A stretch of 64,000 bases of DNA from Legionella feeleii (GTDB taxonomy: Bacteria > Pseudomonadota > Gammaproteobacteria > Legionellales > Legionellaceae): contig NZ_LNYB01000085.1 of assembly GCF_001467625.1 (NCBI RefSeq), positions 733,620 through 797,619 of the forward strand. Reading direction: 5' to 3'. Made by a program: the position numbers and the translations under genes. Shown here piece after piece: positions 20,082 through 27,158 of the stretch. The first letter of the stretch is position 1. Each line of letters begins with the position of its first letter. The notes beneath the pieces are model-generated. The model was given only the letters and a program-made list of their open reading frames with translations, was not told the DNA's origin and did not search any database.

Positions 20082-21026
20082 TTATCCAAAAAGATATTGG
20101 ATCCCTAAAGAGAGAATATAACTTTTATTGGCAATACCCGCTGCATTATTGAAATATGCGCGCTCACCAGTCATGTTATCTATTATCTCAGTGTCAGCTA
20201 TTCCTATTGAATAGTGATTATAGGAGGCTGCTGCGAAAAGCTTCGTACTTTGAGTAAAATGATACCCAGCATCAATAGTTGCTGAATAGAACCTTGAGTT
20301 TTGCCCACGCTCTTTGAAGGTTAGGCCACGAGAGTAGTGTTCATCTCGATCTTGCGCATTAGCCCAATCACTAAATTTAAGCAGAGCATTAAACTCAAAA
20401 TTATTGATTATATATTTTCCTGATAAACCTATGTAAGGAGTATTAAATTTCTGTTGATAACCTATTCCCCCTTCATCATTTACAAAACAGCCTATCTCAC
20501 TGCCATTTTCATACTGATAGCAGCCACCAACTGCACGCCAACTATAACTATTTCTTTGATACCCTGCGACAACGCCTAATTTATAGTTTTGTTTTTGCAT
20601 GATCCATGCTCGTAGATTCAAATCGAGTTCATTACCATAATTAAGGTGGGTATTTTCATGATGAGACCAATCCGTCCAATTAGATTGAAAAGGATCCAGC
20701 CAATCATAATCATCCATTGTCGTTTTGCTTTTACCTAGAGTAACCCATCCTCTGCCATTGAGACTAAGCCAGGATAGTAAATCATAATTGACTTCACCAT
20801 TAACGATAGGTGCGTTTTTGATCCGCCAATCCAGTTGACTTATTTTTCCTCCAGTCTCCGAATCATAAACGTATTCTTGTGATTTGCCGGATAAACTTCC
20901 CAATGAGGCACTAAGCGACAAACCATTAAAACTATAATCGGTCGAGCCTTTAGAGGCATTGGCATTCAGAGAAAAAGTCAAAGGCAGGGCGATAAGAGCC
21001 AACATAACTACTTTATTATTTTGCAT
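20082..21026 (-). CDS. Omptin-family outer membrane aspartyl protease
   Basis: Omptins are ten-stranded outer-membrane proteases that cut surface peptides such as antimicrobial peptides and plasminogen. After a signal peptide (about 1-25, ending NANA), all catalytic residues are present. The D-x-D pair is D106/D108 in MDDYDWLD (OmpT D83/D85), and D228-x-H230 lies in DRDEHYSRG (OmpT D210/H212). The segments WSHHENTHLNYGNELDLNLRAW and YIGLSGKY also align with OmpT. The last residue is followed by a barrel-type end (YLFG). It is a lone gene with its own terminator. Confidence 0.93.
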   Translation of the reverse strand: MQNNKVVMLALIALPLTFSLNANASKGSTDYSFNGLSLSASLGSLSGKSQEYVYDSETGGKISQLDWRIKNAPIVNGEVNYDLLSWLSLNGRGWVTLGKSKTTMDDYDWLDPFQSNWTDWSHHENTHLNYGNELDLNLRAWIMQKQNYKLGVVAGYQRNSYSWRAVGGCYQYENGSEIGCFVNDEGGIGYQQKFNTPYIGLSGKYIINNFEFNALLKFSDWANAQDRDEHYSRGLTFKERGQNSRFYSATIDAGYHFTQSTKLFAAASYNHYSIGIADTEIIDNMTGERAYFNNAAGIANKSYILSLGIQYLFG

Positions 21027-21323
21027 ATTTTTCCTAGTTAAGCGCCGATTATCCTTTCAGCAAATTGGTTAAAAATCGCCGAATTATTATGGCTCACAAT
21101 GCGCTTGTCAAGAACAAAAAAGGAAAATGTTGGCCATGGAGGGCTTTAATGGAGCATTCTAGATTTAAAATTGAATTAGGCAGGATTGGAACAGGGGCTT
21201 TCTATTGTTGAATAGTGGTAGCTTCCTTAAACCAATGCATAAAAAAGATCTGCTTATGCTTGATGGTTATTGTAAATAGATATCTTGCTGTAGAGTATGA
21301 CTGTATGATACAAAAAGGAAGTT

Positions 21324-22091
21324 TTGCTTATTAAATATGAGGCGAGTGCTTTGTCTTTCGAGGATCTGAAAACTAGGTTTTATGCCCTTGATGACTGGTT
21401 TAACTCGCCGCAGGGCATTCATTTAGGACATGCTTTCATTGCGGAATTAGCCCATCTTAGTGATTTTTTGTATGGGACTACCTTATTACAGCTAGGAAGT
21501 TGCGGTGATAATTTGTGGCTGCAAGCATTGCATTATAGCCATAAATGGTTAGTTACCCCCTACTTAAATCCAGCTAAAAGTACCCTGATTAGTTCCTTTA
21601 CTCAATTACCTCTTGATAGGGAGAGTGTCGATTGTGTAATTGCTCCTTTAACCTTGGAGGCTTTTACGCATCAAAAAAACCCATTAGATGAGATTGATAG
21701 AGTTTTAAAGCCTATGGGATATGCAGTTTTTTTGGGAATAAATCCTATGAGCCTTTGGGGAGTCAAGATGCATCTGGGAAGATTGCCTTGCTTTGGTGCT
21801 TATGCTGGTAAATCAATGTCTGCTTTTTTTGTAAAGAGAGCTATGGTTCATCGTGGTTATGTACTTTGTAATTTATCGAGTTTTTATTACATTCCCCCAC
21901 TAAAAAAAGAAAAATGGTTACATAAATTAGAAATACTTAATGAATTAGGTAAAATGATTTGGCCTTGCCCCCCTGGATTTTATTGTTTGGTAGCCCAAAA
22001 ACAGCAAGAGGCTCATCCTGATGTGCTTTTGGAAACTGCTTGCGAAGACGAGTTCTTACTGACGAATCGGGTGCCGTTGCAACCAATTTAA
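21324..22091 (+). CDS. YafS-like SAM-dependent methyltransferase
   Basis: The 255-residue protein resembles YafS-type methyltransferases. It opens with DDWFNSPQGIHLGHAFIAELAHL and has a SAM-site strand LLQLGSCGDN (about 50-59), a strand DCVIAPLTLEAF (about 100), and a post-motif region HQKNPLDEIDRVLKPMGYAVFLGINPMSLWG. The start is TTG at 21324, preceded by AAAAAGGAA (21312-21320). The substrate is unknown. In many relatives this gene lies beside gloB and rnhA, which are absent here. Confidence 0.85.
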   Translation: MLIKYEASALSFEDLKTRFYALDDWFNSPQGIHLGHAFIAELAHLSDFLYGTTLLQLGSCGDNLWLQALHYSHKWLVTPYLNPAKSTLISSFTQLPLDRESVDCVIAPLTLEAFTHQKNPLDEIDRVLKPMGYAVFLGINPMSLWGVKMHLGRLPCFGAYAGKSMSAFFVKRAMVHRGYVLCNLSSFYYIPPLKKEKWLHKLEILNELGKMIWPCPPGFYCLVAQKQQEAHPDVLLETACEDEFLLTNRVPLQPI

Positions 22092-22126
22092 ATTGTGGAT
22101 ACCGATCAATAAAAACGCTTAATTGC

Positions 22127-22156
22127 TTGGATAAGCCCATGAACATTCGGTATAAT
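22127..22156 (+). promoter_or_regulatory. Sigma-70-type promoter upstream of the DUF1820 gene
   Basis: TTGGAT (22127-22132) and a perfect TATAAT (22151-22156) are separated by 18 bases, about 30 bases before the ATG at 22186. Confidence 0.55.
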
Positions 22157-22185
22157 AGCCTTGGTTTATTTTTAGGTTAGTTTGC

Positions 22186-22512
22186 ATGTCAAAAAAATCA
22201 CTTTATCGTATAACGTTCGCAAATCAGGAAGCAATTTATGAGATTTACGCGCGTAAAGTTTCTGAAAGTGAAATGTTCGGTTTTCTCGAAGTTGAGGATT
22301 TTGTTTTTGGTGAGAATACATCCTTGGTTGTCGATCCGTCTGAAGAGCGTTTGAAGGTAGAGTTTAATGATGTGACGCGTACTTATATTCCAATGCATTC
22401 TGTTTTTCGTATTGACGAAGTTAGTAAGCAGGGTGCTGCGAAAGTTAGAGATAAATCGAAAGATGAAGGTAAGGTAAGCATGTTTCCAGTTTCTGGTAAA
22501 CGTAAAGATTAA
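22186..22512 (+). CDS. DUF1820 family protein
   Basis: The 108-residue soluble protein matches the DUF1820 family seen in gammaproteobacteria: [20 protein letters not shown], then [23 protein letters not shown] and [13 protein letters not shown]. Its function is not established. It lies 32 bases upstream of the phosphoribosyltransferase gene and probably shares its transcript. Confidence 0.92.
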   Translation: MSKKSLYRITFANQEAIYEIYARKVSESEMFGFLEVEDFVFGENTSLVVDPSEERLKVEFNDVTRTYIPMHSVFRIDEVSKQGAAKVRDKSKDEGKVSMFPVSGKRKD

Positions 22513-22544
22513 TAACCCGATCGTCAAAATTCTTAGGATATCAG

Positions 22545-23108
22545 ATGTCTATTCCAAGTAAAATCAAAGAGGTTTATGAAAAATCAAGTTGCCTATTTAC
22601 TACTAAAGAAGTTGAGGCTGCTCTAGATAGAATGGCGATTAATATTCATGAACAGTTACAGGATAAAAATCCTGTTCTTTTGTGTGTGATGATTGGCGGA
22701 TTAGTCCCTATGGGGAATTTGTTGCCGCGCCTTGATTTCCCTTTAGAAGTAGATTACGTCCACGCTACACGTTATCGTGGTGAAATTACAGGTGGGGAGT
22801 TGCATTGGAAAGTAAAGCCTAGTATTGATTTGACAGGAAGAACGGTTTTAGTTGTTGATGATATTCTTGATGGCGGTGTTACCCTGGCAGCTATTGTTGA
22901 AGAAGTCAAGGTGATGGGGGCAGCAGAAGTCTATTGTGCTGTATTAGTCGACAAACACCACAAGCGTGTACCTAATGGTTTAAAAAAAGCTGATTTTGTA
23001 GGTTTGCAAGTCGATGACCATTATATTTTTGGATACGGTATGGATTACAACGAGTATCTACGAAATGCGCCTGGTATTTTTGTTGTTGCTCCTGAGCATG
23101 ATAATTAA
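22545..23108 (+). CDS. hpt: Hypoxanthine-guanine phosphoribosyltransferase
   Basis: This purine salvage enzyme joins hypoxanthine or guanine to PRPP. The 187-residue protein carries the PRPP-binding motif [17 protein letters not shown] (about 106-122), the early [16 protein letters not shown] (loop I region), and the base-recognition end [31 protein letters not shown] precedes the ATG. It probably forms a short operon with the DUF1820 gene. Confidence 0.93.
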   Translation: MSIPSKIKEVYEKSSCLFTTKEVEAALDRMAINIHEQLQDKNPVLLCVMIGGLVPMGNLLPRLDFPLEVDYVHATRYRGEITGGELHWKVKPSIDLTGRTVLVVDDILDGGVTLAAIVEEVKVMGAAEVYCAVLVDKHHKRVPNGLKKADFVGLQVDDHYIFGYGMDYNEYLRNAPGIFVVAPEHDN

Positions 23109-23140
23109 TCAGAGCTCTAAAGTTCTTAAACGAACATTAT

Positions 23141-23171
23141 CCCGTAAAAATTGCATGGCAATTTATACGGG
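23141..23171. terminator. Strong hairpin between convergent hpt and the adaptor tail
   Basis: CCCGTAAAAATTGC (23141-23154) and GCAATTTATACGGG (23158-23171) form a 14-base stem with one mismatch and the three-base loop ATG. It lies 33 bases after the hpt stop and just past the original stop of the secretion adaptor gene. No clear T-run follows on either strand. Confidence 0.5.
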
Positions 23172-23177
23172 ATCCAT

Positions 23178-23407
23178 TTAGCGTTCTCTCAGTGCCGTTT
23201 GCTGAGCTTTTAAAATGGGTTTTAACAAATAGTCCAAGACGGACTTTTTGCCAGTTAGAATATCGACTGTTGCCATCATGCCTGGTATGATGTAAAGCGG
23301 TTTTTTCTCACTTCCCAAGTAATTTTTTTCTGTTCTGACGCGAATTAAATAATAGGTTTCCTCTTTGCCATTAGTTGGTTTTTCGTCAGTAATTGTATCG
23401 GCACTGA
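23178..23407 (-). pseudogene. Out-of-frame C-terminal tail of the HlyD-family adaptor
   Basis: Read in the second minus frame, this stretch encodes ISADTITDEKPTNGKEETYY, continues with LIRVRTEKNYLG and IIPGMMATVDILTGKKSVLDYL, and ends LKPILKAQQTALRER before TAA at 23178-23180. This is exactly the conserved C-terminal end of HlyD/LapC-type adaptors (PGMxxxVDIxTGKRTVLDYLLxP). It has no start of its own. The break from the main frame lies at about 23407-23410, where an extra AT dinucleotide appears to have been inserted (CAA-ATATC-AGT instead of CAA-ATC-AGT). Confidence 0.85.
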
Positions 23408-24319
23408 TATTTGTTCAACTTTGCCAGGTAAGCCACCATAAATTGAAAAATCATAGGCGGTTAATTTAACTACGGCGTTTTGTCCAGGACGTATAAAGCC
23501 TATGTCCGCTGGTTTTATTTTTGCTTCAATCAATAAAGTATCATCAAGAGGAACTATTTCAATGATATCCATTCCCGGTTGAATAACGCCACCTATGGTG
23601 TTTACTTTGAGCCTCTTTACAACGCCCTTTACTGGCGAGCGAACAGTGGTACGAGTGAGTCTATCTTTATCTGCTCGATGGGCGGCATTAAGAGCCCCTA
23701 ACTCACCTTTAGCTTTATTGAGTTGTTCAAGAGCTTGCGATTTGAATTGATGAATTTTACCTTTTATTTCACTGACAGAACGTTCTAATCTTAAAATTTC
23801 AACTTCTGAAATAGCACCTTTGGCAACTAATGGTTTAGAGAGTGATAACTCTTTATCTGCCGCAAGTAAAGCATCATTGAGTTGTTTTAATTCTTCTTGT
23901 CTCGACTGGTATAAGGCTTTTTCAGCCTCAATAAGTTCCGCGTTATTTTCAGCAAATTCTGGTGGAATATTCATTGGTTTTTGATTCATTTCCGCAGTGA
24001 TACGTAGTATCTGAATTTCTAAAGCAGCGATTTTCTTTTGTGCTTCATCATAAGTTGCCATAAATCGAGTATTGTCTATTTGCATCAATACCTGGTCTTT
24101 ATCGACGATCTCGCCCTCATGGACGTAGAGTTTACTGACGATACCACCCTCCAGATTTTGGATAACTTGTACTTGGCTTGAAGGAATAACTTTTCCTTGT
24201 CCCACAGTCACTTCGTCAAGAATAGCGTAATTTGCCCAGAGAGTAGCGCATATAATAAATAAAACAGAACTCCAAAGAATAATGTGAGTAAATAGACGTG
24301 ATTTTTCTTCGCGCCTCAT
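23345..24319 (-). CDS. lssD: Type I secretion membrane-fusion protein (HlyD family, LssD-like), frameshifted
   Basis: HlyD-family adaptors bridge the ABC exporter in the inner membrane to TolC. This 324-residue frame has one N-terminal membrane segment (about 13-32), the lipoyl half-motif VIQNLEGGIVSKLYVHEGEIVDKDQVL (about 52-78), a long coiled coil (about 85-215), and the second half TTVRSPVKGVVKRLKVNTIGGVIQPG. It then leaves the family alignment after KVEQIS and ends in a spurious VPIQLLTKNQ tail at 23345. The missing approximately 75 residues lie in another frame down to 23178. The start overlaps the ABC transporter stop (ATGA). The symbol is by analogy with Legionella lssBD. Confidence 0.85.
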   Translation of the reverse strand: MRREEKSRLFTHIILWSSVLFIICATLWANYAILDEVTVGQGKVIPSSQVQVIQNLEGGIVSKLYVHEGEIVDKDQVLMQIDNTRFMATYDEAQKKIAALEIQILRITAEMNQKPMNIPPEFAENNAELIEAEKALYQSRQEELKQLNDALLAADKELSLSKPLVAKGAISEVEILRLERSVSEIKGKIHQFKSQALEQLNKAKGELGALNAAHRADKDRLTRTTVRSPVKGVVKRLKVNTIGGVIQPGMDIIEIVPLDDTLLIEAKIKPADIGFIRPGQNAVVKLTAYDFSIYGGLPGKVEQISVPIQLLTKNQLMAKRKPII

Positions 24320-26481
24320 TTTGTTTTCCTCTCGACAGTCATGCCAGCTTTTAATGCTGAAAGTACAGATTCTTTAGGACCATCAGCGATTAATTTACCA
24401 TCATCAAGAATGATAATTCTATTGACCAGTTCCAGCATGGAAAATTTATGCGTGACTAAAATAAGGGTATGATTTTCTGTCATATGCCCAAGCAGTTGGG
24501 TTTTAAAATGTCGCTCACTATTGTCATCCATTGCGGAAGTTGGTTCATCAAGAAGCAATATATTGGGATTACGTAACAAGGCTCTGGCGATTGCGACAGA
24601 TTGCCGTTGTCCACCCGACAGTTGACTTCCTTTTTCACCAACTTGTCTGTCAAAACCGTCAGGATGGCTGTTTATAAAGGAAGTAACGCCCGCAATATTA
24701 GCGGCTCTTATTAAAGAGGCGTCATCAATAAAAGGGGCTCCAACACAGATATTGTCTCGGACACTACCATAGAATAAAGTGATATCCTGTGGGACATAGC
24801 CAATTTGCTGTCTCAAATCATCGGGATTAATTTGGCGATAATCCGTATCATCAAGAAGGATGGTCCCATCGCCAGGCAAATAAAGTTTAAGTATTAAACG
24901 GGCAAGCGTCGATTTTCCTGAGCCCACACGACCAATAATGGCAACCTTTTCTCCGGCTTTAATTTTAAAGCTGATCGCTTTTAAAATAGAATTTTTAGCA
25001 TCATCATAGTTAAAGGAGACTTGATGAAATTCAATTTGTCCACGCAACACCGGTCTGTGCAGAAAGTGACTATCTTCATTAACATCAATTGGTAATTGCA
25101 TAATGCGATTAAGCGATGTTAATGCGTTAACGGATTGATAATAACGAGTCAAAAGCGAGGCCACTTGCGACATGGGAGCAAGTGCACGGCCAGTTAAAAT
25201 GGTGCAGGCGATAAGTGCTCCCATTGTTAAATCACCTTCGCTAATAAGATAGACACCGGAGAGAACCATGATAATTGTTGCAGCCTGTTGTGCAAGAATA
25301 GTGAGATTAATACTGGTATTGGATACTAGACGTAATTTCATTCCTGTTTTTGCGGCAAGACCAATTAATTGCTCCCATCTTGATTGTAAGGCAGATTCAG
25401 CAGTGGTTGTTTTTACTGTTTCAATATTGGAAAGCGATTCAAATAGAATGGCTTGCTTTTCCGCTGCGTATTGATAAGACTGTTTTGTCAATTTTATCAA
25501 AGGGAATTGCAGTAAAATACCGATAACAAAAATAATGGGGATAGTAAGCAAAGGAATCCAGAATAAACTGCCACCTATAAAATAAATAACTAAAATAAAA
25601 ATAACGACAAAGGGTAAATCAACTAAAATTGTTATCGTGCTTGAAGTGATAAAGTCCCGGAAAATTTCAAAAGATTGAACCGTGTTGGTTAAGGCTCCTA
25701 CTGATTTTGGCCTGGTATCCATACTGATTCCTAATATCTGCTCAAAAATGTTTGCAGATAATTCAATATCACTACGTTTACCCGCTAAATCAATAAAATG
25801 TGAACGTAATGTTTTAAGTAAAACGTCAAAGAGAAACACCAAGCCAACACCGCTGGCTAATACCCACATCGTTGCAATGGCATGGTTAGGTACTACACGG
25901 TCGTAGACATTCATTGTAAACAAGGGAATAACCAACGCAAAAATGTTAATTAGCAGAGAGGCCACCAATACTTCAGAGTAGGTCGGCCAAGACTTTAGGA
26001 ACACTTTCCAAAACCAGTTTTTTGGGGGCTTCCCTAAGGTTTCTTCGGCACGGGTAGTATATTTATATTCTGGTTGCACCAAAATGGTTTGGCCAGTATA
26101 GCTATCTGAAATGGCTGCCGGATCCAGTTGTTCAGTGGGCGTTTGGGGATTAATAATCTTACGCTTTCCTTGGGCATCTTGTATTAATAAGCAGGCTTCG
26201 CCTTTTTCCAATAGTAAAACTGCAGGAAGTTCATTGCTCTTGATTTTATCGATAGATTTATCGAATATTTCCGCACTCAATGAAGCACGCTCAGCTGCTC
26301 GGGCAAATAACTTAACAGTGAGTTTATTTTTTTCCAAAGGTAATCTTGCCGTCAAAGATTGTGCAGAGTAGGGATTTCGATAATAACGCGTTAGTAACAC
26401 AAGACAACCTAACAAAGAGTCTTGTGGAGGAAGTGTATGTAAATCAATGGTTGACCAGGATTGTCTTTTGAAAGTAGCCAT
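24316..26481 (-). CDS. lssB: Type I secretion ABC transporter with C39-like domain (LssB-like)
   Basis: This inner-membrane exporter ATPase has 721 residues. The N-terminal domain (about 15-130) looks like a C39 peptidase, but the catalytic Cys position reads Ser (D21-S22-L23 in place of D-C-G). It is therefore the non-cleaving C39-like type that binds RTX substrates. Six membrane segments span about 165-440. The ATPase domain has Walker A IGRVGSGKSTLARL, the signature LSGGQRQSVAIARAL and Walker B ILLLDEPTSAMD. It overlaps the adaptor gene by four bases. In Legionella the LssB/LssD pair exports the RtxA adhesin; no RTX gene is in this window. Confidence 0.93.
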   Translation of the reverse strand: MATFKRQSWSTIDLHTLPPQDSLLGCLVLLTRYYRNPYSAQSLTARLPLEKNKLTVKLFARAAERASLSAEIFDKSIDKIKSNELPAVLLLEKGEACLLIQDAQGKRKIINPQTPTEQLDPAAISDSYTGQTILVQPEYKYTTRAEETLGKPPKNWFWKVFLKSWPTYSEVLVASLLINIFALVIPLFTMNVYDRVVPNHAIATMWVLASGVGLVFLFDVLLKTLRSHFIDLAGKRSDIELSANIFEQILGISMDTRPKSVGALTNTVQSFEIFRDFITSSTITILVDLPFVVIFILVIYFIGGSLFWIPLLTIPIIFVIGILLQFPLIKLTKQSYQYAAEKQAILFESLSNIETVKTTTAESALQSRWEQLIGLAAKTGMKLRLVSNTSINLTILAQQAATIIMVLSGVYLISEGDLTMGALIACTILTGRALAPMSQVASLLTRYYQSVNALTSLNRIMQLPIDVNEDSHFLHRPVLRGQIEFHQVSFNYDDAKNSILKAISFKIKAGEKVAIIGRVGSGKSTLARLILKLYLPGDGTILLDDTDYRQINPDDLRQQIGYVPQDITLFYGSVRDNICVGAPFIDDASLIRAANIAGVTSFINSHPDGFDRQVGEKGSQLSGGQRQSVAIARALLRNPNILLLDEPTSAMDDNSERHFKTQLLGHMTENHTLILVTHKFSMLELVNRIIILDDGKLIADGPKESVLSALKAGMTVERKTK

Positions 26482-26786
26482 CTCATTACTGTGTTATTGT
26501 TTTAATTCAGTATAGAGCGAATTTATTAGTTTTTGCGAATTTTTGTTGAGTGATCATGCAAACATCTTTCCAAAAGAAAGTCATTATCAAAATATTGCAA
26601 GAATAGTCGTTGTTAAGCCCATCAACATTTTTAGAATAATAAATTTATAGAAATTTAAATTTATCAGGTAGTTGTAAACGCACTAGTATCTTGGTGTGGC
26701 TAAATTCAATGCTAAATGTATCAATATTTTACAAATCAAGGTTAAAAGTATACATTTAAAATAGGTCTACTCCAAGAAAATCAGTT
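26482..26786. other. AT-rich intergenic region before the kinase-like pair
   Basis: This 305-base region separates the minus-strand exporter operon from the plus-strand unknown pair. It is very AT-rich, with repeats of GCGAATTT (near 26517 and 26536) and the palindromic AAATTTATAGAAATTTAAATTTA stretch near 26642. It must hold divergent promoters, but I could not assign a convincing -35/-10 pair or a PmrA/CpxR-type site. Confidence 0.4.
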
Positions 26787-27158
26787 ATGGGCTTCTTCAG
26801 AAAGACTCTCCGCAAAGAGCATTTGTTGGATAGAGGGATCTATTCTGATAGTAAAGGGCATTTGGCGCAAAGAATAGATTACGCTTGGAATATTTATAAT
26901 AGTCCTAAACCAAAGTACACAACAGCTCATAAAGATGCGGCTCTTTCATTTCTGCGTGCTAGTTTTAATATCCCCGAAAGTTATAAAAAAGAGCAGGCAG
27001 TAGAAAAAATAGCTGCCTTAATGGCGTTAAAGGCCGCTAATCCTGACAAAAAATTTGTACCAAAACTACCGGATCCTGAACGACGGGAAGTTGTGGCTGG
27101 AGGCACTCCATCTGTGGCCGTAAGGGTAGCCGAGATTAGAGCCAATGGCCAAACTTAA
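26787..27158 (+). CDS. Unknown 123-residue protein upstream of the kinase-like gene
   Basis: I recognise no family. The protein has a basic N-terminus (MGFFRKTLRKEHLLDRG), a central amphipathic part (AHKDAALSFLRASFNIPESYKKEQAVEKIAALMALKAA) and a proline/charge-rich end. It has no signal peptide or membrane segment. Its last 14 bases overlap the start of the next gene, implying coupled translation. An in-frame stop at 27127-27129 just upstream of the next ATG argues against a simple frameshifted fusion. No clear ribosome site precedes 26787, so the start is uncertain. Confidence 0.6.
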   Translation: MGFFRKTLRKEHLLDRGIYSDSKGHLAQRIDYAWNIYNSPKPKYTTAHKDAALSFLRASFNIPESYKKEQAVEKIAALMALKAANPDKKFVPKLPDPERREVVAGGTPSVAVRVAEIRANGQT

